Assembly (NCBI GenBank): GCA_002352425.1
Contig: DEIK01000091.1
Span: 1 to 45,316 of the forward strand
Reading direction: 5' to 3'
Origin: Rhodobacteraceae bacterium UBA2776
Lineage (GTDB): Bacteria; Pseudomonadota; Alphaproteobacteria; Rhodobacterales; Rhodobacteraceae
Length of the DNA: 45,316 bases
The translations under genes and the position numbers were made by a program. Shown in pieces: positions 23,513 to 32,292 of this stretch. The notes below the pieces were generated by a model that saw only the letters and a list, made by a program, of their open reading frames with translations, had not been told where the DNA came from and did no database searches. Numbering within the stretch: position 1 is the stretch's first letter; every line of letters starts with the position of its first letter.

Positions 23513-25171
23513 TTAAGCAGGGCCAACATCCAGCAGTGATTTAGCCGCCGCGCGGGCCACATCCGTTACAGTGTCGCCCGACAGCATGCGGGCAATTTCA
23601 TCGACACGCATGTCATTGTCCAGCGGCACAACGCCCGAAATCGTCTGCCCCTTGGTGACATGTTTTTCCACCCGCCAATGATGCGCACCTTGCGCGGCCA
23701 CCTGCGGTGAATGGGTCACCACCAGAATTTGCGCCCCCTTGGCCAAATCCGCCAATCGACGCCCCACCGCATCCGCCGTGGCCCCACCGACCCCGCGGTC
23801 GATTTCATCGAAAATCATCGTCATGCCGCTGGTTTCGCGGGTCAAACAGACCTTGAGCGCCAGTAAAAACCGCGAAAGCTCGCCACCGGATGCAATTTTA
23901 TTCAACGGGCCCGAGGGCGCGCCCGGGTTGGTGGCCACTGTGAACACAACGGCGTCTTGACCATCAGGGCCGGCCTCAGTCTCGCTCACTTCTGTGGTGA
24001 AAACCGCGCGCTCCATTTTCAAGGGCGCAAGCTCGGTCGCCATCGCCTTATCCAGCCCCGTAGCGGCTTGTTGGCGTTTGGTGGTCAGTTTGGTGGCTTT
24101 GGTCGCGTAGAGCTGTTCTTGTTGCGCCAATGCGGCCTGTAAATCGGCCACATCCCCTGCCCCGCGGTCTAGGGCGGCAATCTTGTCACGCAGACCGTCG
24201 GCAAAAATCGCCAATTCATCGGGGGCCACTTCGTGCTTGCGCGCCAATGCGCGGATCGCAAACAACCGCTCCTCGGATTGCTCCAGATCGGTTGGGTTAA
24301 AGGCCAGCGCCGCAAGGGCGGCTTCGATCCCTTGATGGGCATCCGCCAAAGCATCTTGCGCGCGCAACAATGCATCCAGCGGCGCCCCAAGGCGGCCATC
24401 GGCCTGATCCGCCACGCCATCCAACCAACGGGCGGCATCATTCACCTGCCCTTCGGCCCCCTCATACCCAACAGCAGAGCTGGCCTTGACGATGTCTTCG
24501 CGAATGCGCTCGGCCCCTTGCATCAGGCGACGTTCTGCATCCAGCTTGGCCTCCTCCAGAGGTTGCGGATCCAGTGCGTCCAACTCTTCGACCGCATGGC
24601 GTAAAAACTCTTCTTCTGCTTGCACAGCAGCCAAATCAGTCTCGGCTTGAGACAGGGATTTTCGGGCTAGTGCCACAGCGCGCCATTGGGTCCGAACCCC
24701 TGACAAATCTTTGGAAAGATTTGCAAATTCATCCAGCAACGCCATGTGGCCACGCGGATTCAACAAGCCGCGATCATCGAATTGCCCATGCAGCTCCACC
24801 AAACTTGCAGACAGTGCTCGCAGCACCTCACCCGAGACCCGCCGGTCATTCACCCATGCGGTTTTGCGCCCCTCAGCCGTGTTCACGCGGCGCAGGATCA
24901 ACTCGCCGTCAAACGGGATGCCTGCCTCTTGCAACACATCGCAAGCGGCGTGGCTGTCAGGCAGCTCGAACACCGCCGTCACCTCGCCTTGCACAGCGCC
25001 GCTGCGCACAAGTTCCGCCCGCCCGCGCCAGCCCAGCACAAACCCCAACGAGTCAAGCAAAATGGATTTACCCGCGCCGGTTTCCCCCGTCAAAACATTC
25101 AAACCCGACTGAAACGCAAGCTCCAGCCGGTCAATAATGAGAATGTCCCGAATATCGAGGCTTCTGAGCAT
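23513..25171 (-). CDS. recN: DNA repair protein RecN
   Basis: A 552-residue SMC-like ATPase that acts early in double-strand-break repair. Walker A is LTGETGAGKS (residues 27-36) and the signature/Walker B region is IASGGELSRFLLALKV and TMIFDEIDRGVGG. The middle (about 160-380) is the coiled-coil arm, rich in Ala, Glu and Leu. It lies just upstream of the bamD start order on the minus strand (bamD then recN). ATG at 25171 has GGGAGG five bases upstream. SOS control is common for recN but I see no clear LexA box here. Confidence 0.96.
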   Translation of the reverse strand: MLRSLDIRDILIIDRLELAFQSGLNVLTGETGAGKSILLDSLGFVLGWRGRAELVRSGAVQGEVTAVFELPDSHAACDVLQEAGIPFDGELILRRVNTAEGRKTAWVNDRRVSGEVLRALSASLVELHGQFDDRGLLNPRGHMALLDEFANLSKDLSGVRTQWRAVALARKSLSQAETDLAAVQAEEEFLRHAVEELDALDPQPLEEAKLDAERRLMQGAERIREDIVKASSAVGYEGAEGQVNDAARWLDGVADQADGRLGAPLDALLRAQDALADAHQGIEAALAALAFNPTDLEQSEERLFAIRALARKHEVAPDELAIFADGLRDKIAALDRGAGDVADLQAALAQQEQLYATKATKLTTKRQQAATGLDKAMATELAPLKMERAVFTTEVSETEAGPDGQDAVVFTVATNPGAPSGPLNKIASGGELSRFLLALKVCLTRETSGMTMIFDEIDRGVGGATADAVGRRLADLAKGAQILVVTHSPQVAAQGAHHWRVEKHVTKGQTISGVVPLDNDMRVDEIARMLSGDTVTDVARAAAKSLLDVGPA

Positions 25172-25193
25172 TGGTCCTCCCAGACGCGTCAGA

Positions 25194-26045
25194 TCAGAGC
25201 CATTCGCCCTTGATCATTTGACGGTAAATTGTCGACAACCAATTCTTGCCACGCACTTTTGGCTCCAGCCCACGGCCAGTCAACAGACGGTAAGAATCCT
25301 GATACCACTCGGTTGATTTAAAGTTGTGGCCAAGAATCGCGCCCGCGGTCTGCGCCTCGGCATCCAGCCCCAGCGAAAGATAGGCCTCGACCAAACGATG
25401 CAGCGCCTCTGGCGTGTGCGATGTGGTCTGGAATTGCTCAATCACCACACGGAATCGATTGATTGACGCCGAGAAGTTCCCTTTTTTCAGGTAATAACGG
25501 CCAATTTCCATTTCCTTGGCAGCCAAATGGTCAAACGCCAGATCAAATTTCAAAATCGCCGAGCGCGCATATTCACTGTCCGGATACCGCTCGATCACGG
25601 TGCGCAGCGATTGCAACGCTTGAAAGGTCAGCCCCTGATCACGGCCCACATCATCAATCTGGTCATAGTAAGAAATCGCCAACAGGTACTGCGCATAGGC
25701 AGCGTCTTCGTCGGCAGGGTAAAAGTCGATGAAACGCTGCGCAGCGGCACGGCTGTTTTCGTAATCTTTGTTTTTGTGGAATGCAAAGGCCTGCATGATC
25801 AACGCACGTTTGGCCCATTCAGAATAAGGATACAGGCGCTCAACTTCGCCAAACAACCGCGAGGCCTCTTTGATTTTGACTTTGCGGCCGGCTTCCAATT
25901 GAAACTCGGCTTGTTTATAGATTTCTTCCGCGCTGTAGGATTCGATCGTGCGCTCTTGCCGTTGTCCGCGATTGGAACATCCTGCGGTGATGGCCAATGC
26001 AGCCACCATACCAATCATTACTAAGCGTGTTTTACCGCGTGCCAT
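25194..26045 (-). CDS. bamD: Outer membrane assembly lipoprotein BamD
   Basis: A 283-residue lipoprotein of the BAM complex, which inserts beta-barrel proteins in the outer membrane. The signal MARGKTRLVMIGMVAALAITAGC is processed at Cys23. TPR-like repeats follow, for example YKQAEFQLEAGRKVKIKEAS, ALIMQAFAFHKNKDYENSRA and QYLLAISYYDQI. The length is typical of BamD/YfiO. It is followed 22 bases later by recN, and lpxC lies upstream with a 130-base gap. An imperfect inverted repeat (GCACAGAAAATTCTGGTGC, 26116-26134) lies in that gap and may belong to the promoter. Confidence 0.93.
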   Translation of the reverse strand: MARGKTRLVMIGMVAALAITAGCSNRGQRQERTIESYSAEEIYKQAEFQLEAGRKVKIKEASRLFGEVERLYPYSEWAKRALIMQAFAFHKNKDYENSRAAAQRFIDFYPADEDAAYAQYLLAISYYDQIDDVGRDQGLTFQALQSLRTVIERYPDSEYARSAILKFDLAFDHLAAKEMEIGRYYLKKGNFSASINRFRVVIEQFQTTSHTPEALHRLVEAYLSLGLDAEAQTAGAILGHNFKSTEWYQDSYRLLTGRGLEPKVRGKNWLSTIYRQMIKGEWL

Positions 26046-26175
26046 TGCCCGACCACCCTGTCATGTGCCTGTGTGGGATTTGATACCAAAACCCATAATG
26101 CTTTGCCCTTATCTAGCACAGAAAATTCTGGTGCAAAACGATATAACGACGCTTTTTTCACGGGTTTCTTTTGGA

Positions 26176-27099
26176 TTATGCCAAGATTGGCAAATCTTTG
26201 TGGTGAACACCCACGCCAGGTAGGCGTGCGGCCATCGATTCATCGCAAACAACCATGCGATATGCATCCGGTGTGGCGAATAATTTGCGCAGTAATTTAT
26301 TGGTCAATGCGTGGCCCGCACGACGCCCAGTATAGCACGCCAACAAGGGTGCCCCCGCCAGTGCAAGATCACCCAAAGCGTCCAGCATCTTGTGACGTAC
26401 TGCCTCATCCTCGTGGCGCAAACCACCCGGTGACAACACAGCAGCACCATCAACCACAACGGCGTTTTCAACTGTGCCGCCCAATGCAAGACCCGCATCG
26501 CGCATCATTTCTACGTCTTTTTGCAAACAAAACGTGCGGCTGTCGGACAATTCGCGCACGAACGCGCCATTGGCCATGTTCAATGTTTTGTCTTGGCGGC
26601 CAATCGCTGTGGACTGATCCGCAAAATCAATGTGGAAATCAATGTGCAGGCTTTCTGCAGGGTCTAGACGGGCGGTGGCCAGACCATTGGACACCTCAAC
26701 CGTTTTCAAAATCTCGATGGCGCGCACGGGGGCGTTCAACCGTTGCAGACCCGCAGCAACCAGTGCCTTTACAAACTGGGCCGAGCTGCCGTCCAGAACC
26801 GGCACTTCGGGGCCGTCGATTTCGATCAGCACATTTTGCACACCACAGCCGGACAATGCTGCCATGATATGTTCAATGGTCGAAACCGTCGCTCCTGCCG
26901 CATTCGAAATCTTTGTGCAAAGCCGAGAATCACTCACCGCGTCCCAGCGGGCTGGGATCAACGCATCCCCTGTCAAATCCGTGCGACGAAACCAAACGCC
27001 ATAATGCGCTGATGCCGGATGGACCGTCATGCGCACAGATTGTCCTGTGTGCAGGCCTACACCTGAAAAAGCCGCCGGGGTTTTGATTGTTGTTTGCAA
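26176..27099 (-). CDS. lpxC: UDP-3-O-acyl-N-acetylglucosamine deacetylase LpxC
   Basis: A 307-residue zinc deacetylase that carries out the committed step of lipid A synthesis. Zinc ligands are His77 (STIEHIMAAL), His236 and Asp240 (HKMLDALGDLALAG); His263 (GHALTN) is the catalytic histidine. The N-terminus FSGVGLHTGQSV is the usual LpxC start. It follows ftsZ in the normal alphaproteobacterial order, but a terminator and a 223-base gap separate them, so it likely has its own promoter. That gap contains an inverted repeat, AACGGA and TCCGTT, of unknown role. Confidence 0.96.
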   Translation of the reverse strand: MQTTIKTPAAFSGVGLHTGQSVRMTVHPASAHYGVWFRRTDLTGDALIPARWDAVSDSRLCTKISNAAGATVSTIEHIMAALSGCGVQNVLIEIDGPEVPVLDGSSAQFVKALVAAGLQRLNAPVRAIEILKTVEVSNGLATARLDPAESLHIDFHIDFADQSTAIGRQDKTLNMANGAFVRELSDSRTFCLQKDVEMMRDAGLALGGTVENAVVVDGAAVLSPGGLRHEDEAVRHKMLDALGDLALAGAPLLACYTGRRAGHALTNKLLRKLFATPDAYRMVVCDESMAARLPGVGVHHKDLPILA

Positions 27100-27275
27100 G
27101 GTCTGCCTCGATTGATGCGCCGGACAACAGATTTATTCCGACGCCTTTGAGATAATTGCAGTAGACCCAAGGGACAACACACGCTTTGCAACGGATTGAA
27201 ACATCTCCGTTACATGTGCGCGAGGTTTCGCTACAATCCCGCAAGCCCGACATAAGCCGTTGTTATAAAAAGAAA

Positions 27276-27299
27276 AAGGCCCGCAAACTTGCGAGCCTT
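27276..27299 (-). terminator. Terminator after ftsZ
   Basis: A 10-bp stem (one wobble) with loop AGTT on the minus strand, followed by a T-rich tail (27270-27277). It lies 23 bases after the ftsZ stop. Confidence 0.85.
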
Positions 27300-27322
27300 C
27301 ATTCTTAAAAAGTGATGAACGA

Positions 27323-28900
27323 TCAGTTCGCTTGACGCCGTAAGAAGGCGGGAATTTCGATCCGCTCTTGCTCTGGGTCTGCTTCTGCACTTGCCTCTGG
27401 GCTTTGCACCGGTGGCTGCTCACGATGAGTCTGTGCCTGTGGGGCGGCCCCCTCTTCACCGTGACCGGTCATCCGGTTGATCAAGGAATTGATGCCAAAG
27501 CGAGGCTTTTCAGCGGCCGCGGGTGCGGCTGGCGCTGCGGGCTCCGCAGTCGGCGTTTTGTCGATAGCAGCTTGCAAACGCGCCATGGCCTCTGGTGTTG
27601 GTGAACCGGCCGAAGGTGGGCGTGGCGCAACAAACTGGGACACATCAGCCTCTACGGCCTCAATGCTTTCAGGGTGCTGTTGCAGCTCAGTCATTTGCGG
27701 CTGATAGGCAGGTGGTGGCAGATCATCCGAGGCGCTCTCGAAAATGTCTTCGCCCTGCTCAACGGCAGCGGTTTGCACATTGTCAAAGAATGATGGCTCA
27801 GTCGACACAGGCGCGGCTTCAGCAACTTCAGCCTGCTCAACGGCGACTTCTGCAACAGGCGCTTCGGCGGAAACCGTCGCGGCCAGTGGTTCAGCCATGC
27901 TACGGCGTGGCACCGGCACTTCGGTGTTCACGTCAACTGCATCAATGCCAGTGGCAACCACAGACACGCGCATGACGCCCTCCATCGCTGTGTCCAGCGT
28001 GGAACCAACGATAATGTTTGCAGACGGATCAACCTCTTCGCGGATCCGGTTGGCAGCTTCGTCCAACTCGAACAATGTCAGATCATACCCACCTGTGATA
28101 TTGATCAAAACGCCGTTTGCGCCTTTCAGGCTGATTTCATCCAGCAATGGGTTGGCAATGGCTTTCTCGGCGGCTTGGATGGCGCGATCTTCGCCCTCGC
28201 CCTCGCCTGTGCCCATCATAGCTTTGCCCATTTCGTCCATCACGGCGCGAACATCGGCAAAATCGAGGTTGATCAGGCCGGGACGAACCATCAGGTCAGT
28301 CACGCCTTTAACACCTTGGTACAGCACATCATCGGCCAGCGAAAACGCTTCGGTAAATGTGGTTTTTTCATTGGCCAGACGGAACAGGTTCTGGTTTGGA
28401 ATGATGATCAGCGTATCAACAACCTTCTGCAGCGCCTCAACACCGTCTTCGGCTTGTTGCATCCGCTTGTTGCCCTCAAACTGGAACGGCTTGGTGACAA
28501 CACCGACGGTCAGAACACCCAACTCGCGGGCCGCTTGAGCAATGATTGGCGCAGCACCAGTACCGGTGCCCCCGCCCATGCCTGCGGTGATGAAGCACAT
28601 ATGTGCGCCAGCCAGATGATCAACGATGCCCTCGATGGTCTCTTCGGCAGCGGCGGCCCCAACGGATGGGCGCGCGCCGGCACCCAAACCCTCAGTGACT
28701 TTTAGACCCATTTGAATTTTCGCAGGGGCATTGCTTTGCTGAAGCGCTTGTGCGTCGGTGTTGGCCACAACAAACTCGACCCCGTCGAGCTCTTTTTCGA
28801 TCATGTTGTTGACAGCGTTACCGCCAGCCCCGCCGACACCAAAAACCGTAATACGTGGTTTTAGGTCTTGCTGCTGGTTCTCCACAAAATTCAATGCCAT
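27323..28900 (-). CDS. ftsZ: Cell division protein FtsZ
   Basis: A 525-residue tubulin-like GTPase that forms the division ring. The tubulin signature GGGTGTG is at 109-115, and GVGGAGGNAVNNM starts the nucleotide site. Residues about 320-505 are a long disordered linker (many Ala, Pro, Glu), longer than in E. coli and usual for alphaproteobacteria. The C-terminal peptide IEIPAFLRRQ is the docking site for FtsA and other partners. ATG at 28900 has AGGCGG about nine bases upstream. The upstream gap to ftsA holds two DnaA boxes and two hairpins, suggesting a separate promoter. Confidence 0.97.
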   Translation of the reverse strand: MALNFVENQQQDLKPRITVFGVGGAGGNAVNNMIEKELDGVEFVVANTDAQALQQSNAPAKIQMGLKVTEGLGAGARPSVGAAAAEETIEGIVDHLAGAHMCFITAGMGGGTGTGAAPIIAQAARELGVLTVGVVTKPFQFEGNKRMQQAEDGVEALQKVVDTLIIIPNQNLFRLANEKTTFTEAFSLADDVLYQGVKGVTDLMVRPGLINLDFADVRAVMDEMGKAMMGTGEGEGEDRAIQAAEKAIANPLLDEISLKGANGVLINITGGYDLTLFELDEAANRIREEVDPSANIIVGSTLDTAMEGVMRVSVVATGIDAVDVNTEVPVPRRSMAEPLAATVSAEAPVAEVAVEQAEVAEAAPVSTEPSFFDNVQTAAVEQGEDIFESASDDLPPPAYQPQMTELQQHPESIEAVEADVSQFVAPRPPSAGSPTPEAMARLQAAIDKTPTAEPAAPAAPAAAEKPRFGINSLINRMTGHGEEGAAPQAQTHREQPPVQSPEASAEADPEQERIEIPAFLRRQAN

Positions 28901-28967
28901 TAAACTATCCGCCTGTTTGTTGTATCCGGGTTGCCCGGGGCCCTTAACTGGGCCATTGATTGCCTAC

Positions 28968-28988
28968 TTATCCACGATCTTATCCACA
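28968..28988. promoter_or_regulatory. Two DnaA boxes upstream of ftsZ
   Basis: TTATCCACG (28968-28976) and the perfect consensus box TTATCCACA (28980-28988) stand in tandem, 12 bases apart, in the ftsA-ftsZ gap, about 70-90 bases upstream of the ftsZ start. DnaA is known to act on ftsZ transcription in Caulobacter. Binding here is inferred from sequence. Confidence 0.6.
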
Positions 28989-29022
28989 GATAGGTCACTC
29001 GTCACCTAAAAAACGCTAAATA

Positions 29023-29037
29023 CCCACAAAATGTGGG
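29023..29037 (-). promoter_or_regulatory. Hairpin in the ftsA-ftsZ gap
   Basis: CCCACA-AAA-TGTGGG forms a 6-bp hairpin. On the minus strand a T6 run follows only about ten bases later, so it is a weak attenuator candidate at best. Confidence 0.3.
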
Positions 29038-29049
29038 GGTAAACAAGCA

Positions 29050-29070
29050 AAAATCGGCAGGATTCTGCCA
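29050..29070 (-). terminator. Possible terminator after ftsA
   Basis: GGCAG-AATC-CTGCC on the minus strand (29057-29070) followed by GATTTTT. A 5-bp stem is short; it may reduce read-through from ftsA to ftsZ. The loop and arm contain a GANTC site (29062-29066), the CcrM methylation sequence of alphaproteobacteria. Confidence 0.45.
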
Positions 29071-29090
29071 TGTTCACCATATGTTGCGGT

Positions 29091-30425
29091 CTACCAGTTG
29101 TCTTTGAACCATTTAACAGCGCGTTTTAGCGACCGCGCGTGGTATTTTTCGACCGGAATATCGAAATCCCACCACTCGTCTTGCGGCTGCGCCGCGCTCA
29201 AACACAGCCCGACAGAGGCTGCAAAGGCCGGGCCTGTCGCTGCCTGTGGCAAGCCCTGCACCCGCATTGGGCGCCCCAAACGAACCTGTTGACCCAGAAT
29301 TTTGGTTGCCAATCCGTCAAGCCCAGGAATTTGGCTGCCGCCCCCCGTCAGTACGATTTGCTGGCTTGGCAGATGTTCAAATCCGGCTGCATCCAAACGG
29401 TCGCGCACCTCTTCCAGAATTTCCTCGACCCGTGGGCGCATAATGCCGATCAACTCGGCCCGCGAAACCGTGCGCCGGTCATGTTCCCAATCGCCCGTGT
29501 CGCCACCAACTTCGATCATATCGCGATCATCCATCCCCGTGGCCACAACGCCGCCGTAAAATGTTTTGATCCGCTCGGCTGTCGCCATCGGCACCTGCAG
29601 CCCTTGCGAAATATCCGAGGTGATATTGTCGCCGCCAAGCCGCAGACTGTCACTATAGATCATATGTTTCTTCATGAAGATCGACAGCCCCGTGGCGCCG
29701 CCGCCCAAATCAATACAGGCCGCACCCAGTTCTTGCTCATCCTCGACCAGCGCCGAAATGCCCGAGGCATAAGCCGATGAAACCAGCCCCGCCACCTCGA
29801 GATCGCAACGCTTGATGCAATGTAAAAGATTGCCAACCACATGGGCGTCAACCGTCAGCAGATGCATGTCCGCCGCCAATTGATTGCCAATTTGACCACG
29901 TGGGTCACCCAGACCCGAGCGATGATCCAGCGCGAAGTTCACGGGCTGGGCGTGCAGCACTTCGCGATCCTCGCCAAAATCTGGCACATCACAGGCCGCC
30001 AGCACATGCGAGACATCGTTTTCAGTCACAACACTGTCTTGCAGATCAATCGACCCCGCCAACCCATAGGACCGTGGCCGCGCACCCGAGAAACAGGTCA
30101 TCACGTGATCAACCCGCAGGTTCGCCATTTTCTGCGCCGCCTGAATAACCGTACGCACCGCGCGCTCGGTCTCTTGCATCGCGTCAACTTCGCCAAAATG
30201 AACCCCGCGTGACCGTGTCGTCGCCGCCCCGATCACGCGAAAACCGGACTGCCCCGCCATCGAGCCGATCTCGTCGCCACCGCTGAATTGGTCAGGGCCA
30301 TCAAAGCGCAGCACAAGGCAGGCAATTTTCGACGTGCCCACATCCAAAATGGCGATAACGCCACGCTGCATGGCCAGTTTGCGCATATTGCGCATCGCGC
30401 GTTGGGTTGCATATAGGTCATTCAT
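29091..30425 (-). CDS. ftsA: Cell division protein FtsA
   Basis: A 444-residue actin-like ATPase that tethers FtsZ to the membrane. The phosphate-1 motif is AILDVGTSKIACLV; the SHS2/1C domain region and the phosphate-2 motif ACIDLGGGATGLSIF are clear; the adenosine motif is VLTGGGSQIPGL. The C-terminus SLKRAVKWFKDNW is an amphipathic helix that inserts in the membrane. ATG at 30425 has AAGGA about nine bases upstream, within the 12-base gap after ftsQ. Confidence 0.96.
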   Translation of the reverse strand: MNDLYATQRAMRNMRKLAMQRGVIAILDVGTSKIACLVLRFDGPDQFSGGDEIGSMAGQSGFRVIGAATTRSRGVHFGEVDAMQETERAVRTVIQAAQKMANLRVDHVMTCFSGARPRSYGLAGSIDLQDSVVTENDVSHVLAACDVPDFGEDREVLHAQPVNFALDHRSGLGDPRGQIGNQLAADMHLLTVDAHVVGNLLHCIKRCDLEVAGLVSSAYASGISALVEDEQELGAACIDLGGGATGLSIFMKKHMIYSDSLRLGGDNITSDISQGLQVPMATAERIKTFYGGVVATGMDDRDMIEVGGDTGDWEHDRRTVSRAELIGIMRPRVEEILEEVRDRLDAAGFEHLPSQQIVLTGGGSQIPGLDGLATKILGQQVRLGRPMRVQGLPQAATGPAFAASVGLCLSAAQPQDEWWDFDIPVEKYHARSLKRAVKWFKDNW

Positions 30426-30437
30426 TACACTCGTCCT

Positions 30438-31301
30438 TCATTTCAACGCCCTAATCCGCCGCAGCTCTTCTATGGCGCTGTCGGCTATGCGGATTGTGGG
30501 CCTGTGCCCGTTTCTCATGTCAATTATCGTTAAATCTCGTGCCAGCAATTCTTGAGCTTTGCTCAGCGCAATCACGCGCTCAAGTGCAGCAATAGGGTTT
30601 TCTTCGGGTAGTAAAATGCGTTGGCTGCGGTCCAGCACCAAATCCCAGCGCCGTTCGCCCATACGTTCAATCCCGCGCACACGCCCCGCCAACGGGCCGG
30701 TTGCAGACAAAATATCCAAAGCCTGATTGATGTGCTTATCCGCGCCCAACCCCGCGATCAGCGGCAAGTCAGGATAGTCGGCACGGCTGGCAACCGGGAT
30801 AACGCGATGCCCGCTTGCGTCCAGCAAAACGACTTCTTGGTAGCTGCGCCAAACCACGGCAGGCGCGCGTTCGACCACATTAATTTGCAACACGCCGCTG
30901 CGCACGATCACATCAACACTATCGACCACATCCATCGCCGCGATACCCGCGCGCATTTCTTCCAGATCCAGATCAAAGGCCGTCATTGGAAACTCAAGCG
31001 GCAAGCCTTCGCGAATATCAGTCGCAACCACATCACTCGCGCCGTCAATTGCCATCAGTTTGACCATGAACTCCGGGCGCTCCTCGATCGAGCGGCGCAT
31101 TTCCGCGATTTTCAGCGCGATCGCTTCGCGGCGGGTGGCATCCCCCAACACAATGCCAAGGGCCACCGTGATTGCAAACACCGGCAGGCCAACGCGCAAA
31201 AAATGTCTAAATCCAGAACGCAACATAAGGCGCTGTATTTTATATGAAATCCGGCTAGGAGCGGGATCGCGGCGCGGTGCGGTCATGGCTACCTGTTGCA
31301 T
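30438..31301 (-). CDS. ftsQ: Cell division protein FtsQ
   Basis: A 287-residue bitopic divisome protein. A basic cytoplasmic segment (1-33) leads to a membrane helix (about 34-53, FLRVGLPVFAITVALGIVLG), then a POTRA domain (MAIDGASDVV and following) and the FtsQ beta domain. ATG at 31301 overlaps the end of ddl by 13 bases and has GGAGG seven bases upstream, so it is preferred over the ATG five codons later. FtsQ binds FtsB/FtsL and controls septal synthesis. Confidence 0.93.
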   Translation of the reverse strand: MQQVAMTAPRRDPAPSRISYKIQRLMLRSGFRHFLRVGLPVFAITVALGIVLGDATRREAIALKIAEMRRSIEERPEFMVKLMAIDGASDVVATDIREGLPLEFPMTAFDLDLEEMRAGIAAMDVVDSVDVIVRSGVLQINVVERAPAVVWRSYQEVVLLDASGHRVIPVASRADYPDLPLIAGLGADKHINQALDILSATGPLAGRVRGIERMGERRWDLVLDRSQRILLPEENPIAALERVIALSKAQELLARDLTIIDMRNGHRPTIRIADSAIEELRRIRALK

Positions 31302-32203
31302 GAGGCATCCTCCACCATCCAGCGGGTCAATTCAGGAAATGAAATGCCCAGATGCGCGGCTTGCTCGGGGACCAATGAAGTCGGCGTCATGCCGGGTTGG
31401 GTGTTGGTTTCGAGCAGGATCAACCCCTCCAAACCACGGGCCTCGTCCCAGCGAAAATCAGTGCGGCTCACGCCGCGACAGCCCAGCACATTATGGGCGC
31501 GCAGGGCGTAGTCCAAACAGGCTGCTGTTATCTCAGCGGGCAAATCCGCTGGCAACACGTGCTTTGAGCCACCCTCGACATATTTGGCGTCGTAATCATA
31601 CCAGCCGTCAGTCAGGATATCGGTTACAACAAGCGCCCGGTCCCCGATCACGGTTGTGGTCAATTCACGGCCCGGCGCAAAGGTCTCGACCATCACGGTA
31701 TCGGGCATATCATCCGACAGCTTTGGTGGCCCGTTGGCATCTTCGTTGACCAAGTAAATGCCAACCGAAGAGCCCTCATTGTTGGGTTTCACCACATAGG
31801 GCGGCGGCATCACATGCTTGGCTTGAACCTCGGCGACATCAGCGATGATGCTTTTAACCACGGGCAATCCAGCCGATTGGAACGCCGCCTTGGCGCGCTC
31901 TTTGTCCATCGCCAAAGACGAAGCCAAAACACCGGAATGGGTGTAGGGGACGCCCATCCACTCCAGCAGGCCTTGCACACAGCCATCTTCGCCAAAACGA
32001 CCATGAAGCGCATTGAAAACAACATCGGGTTTGATTTCTGTCAGCCGCGCGCAGAGGTCTGGACCTGCGTCCACCTCAATAACTTCGCATCCTGATTCCC
32101 GTAGTGCCGCAGCGCATTCAAGCCCTGTCGACAGAGAGACCTCACGCTCGCGCGAAGGTCCGCCCATCAATACCGCCACTTTCGGGGTTGTCCTGCTCGA
32201 CAT
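31289..32203 (-). CDS. ddl: D-alanine--D-alanine ligase
   Basis: A 304-residue ATP-grasp ligase that makes the D-Ala-D-Ala dipeptide used by MurF. Family motifs are VLMGGPSREREVSLSTG at the N-terminus, HGRFGEDGCVQGLLEWMGVPYTHSG, PYVVKPNNEGSSVGI (ATP site) and LILLETNTQPGMTPTSLVPEQA at the C-terminus. It overlaps ftsQ at its 3' end. ATG at 32203 follows GAGGCGGG. An 89-base gap with a repeated sequence separates it from murB and may hold its own promoter. Confidence 0.96.
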   Translation of the reverse strand: MSSRTTPKVAVLMGGPSREREVSLSTGLECAAALRESGCEVIEVDAGPDLCARLTEIKPDVVFNALHGRFGEDGCVQGLLEWMGVPYTHSGVLASSLAMDKERAKAAFQSAGLPVVKSIIADVAEVQAKHVMPPPYVVKPNNEGSSVGIYLVNEDANGPPKLSDDMPDTVMVETFAPGRELTTTVIGDRALVVTDILTDGWYDYDAKYVEGGSKHVLPADLPAEITAACLDYALRAHNVLGCRGVSRTDFRWDEARGLEGLILLETNTQPGMTPTSLVPEQAAHLGISFPELTRWMVEDASCNR

Positions 32204-32243
32204 ACCCGCCTCGTGTTTTGCCTACAGGGTCTTTGCGACCCCT

Positions 32244-32280
32244 TATTATCAGACCAAATTGGTCCCTATTATCAGACCAA
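32244..32280. repeat. 14-bp direct repeat upstream of ddl
   Basis: TATTATCAGACCAA occurs at 32244-32257 and 32267-32280, a 23-base period. Around the first copy GACCAA-A-TTGGTC is an inverted repeat, and the two copies together offer a TTGGTC...GACCAA dyad on the minus strand. The layout resembles a regulator binding site in the ddl promoter region; no protein is identified. Confidence 0.5.
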
Positions 32281-32292
32281 TCCGGCCCTTTT

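Noticed and set aside
26073..26867. 264-residue plus-strand frame opposite lpxC
   Set aside because: Complement of lpxC; Pro/Arg/His-rich without any domain.
28968..28988. Replication origin at the two DnaA boxes
   Set aside because: Only two boxes, no AT-rich unwinding stretch and no origin-linked genes (dnaA, hemE, parAB) nearby.
28901..29090. CtrA sites in the ftsZ upstream region
   Set aside because: I looked for TTAA-N7-TTAA and found only single TTAA half sites (near 28943), not a full site.
32244..32280. CRISPR array
   Set aside because: Only two repeat copies with a nine-base spacer and no cas genes; treated as a promoter-region repeat.
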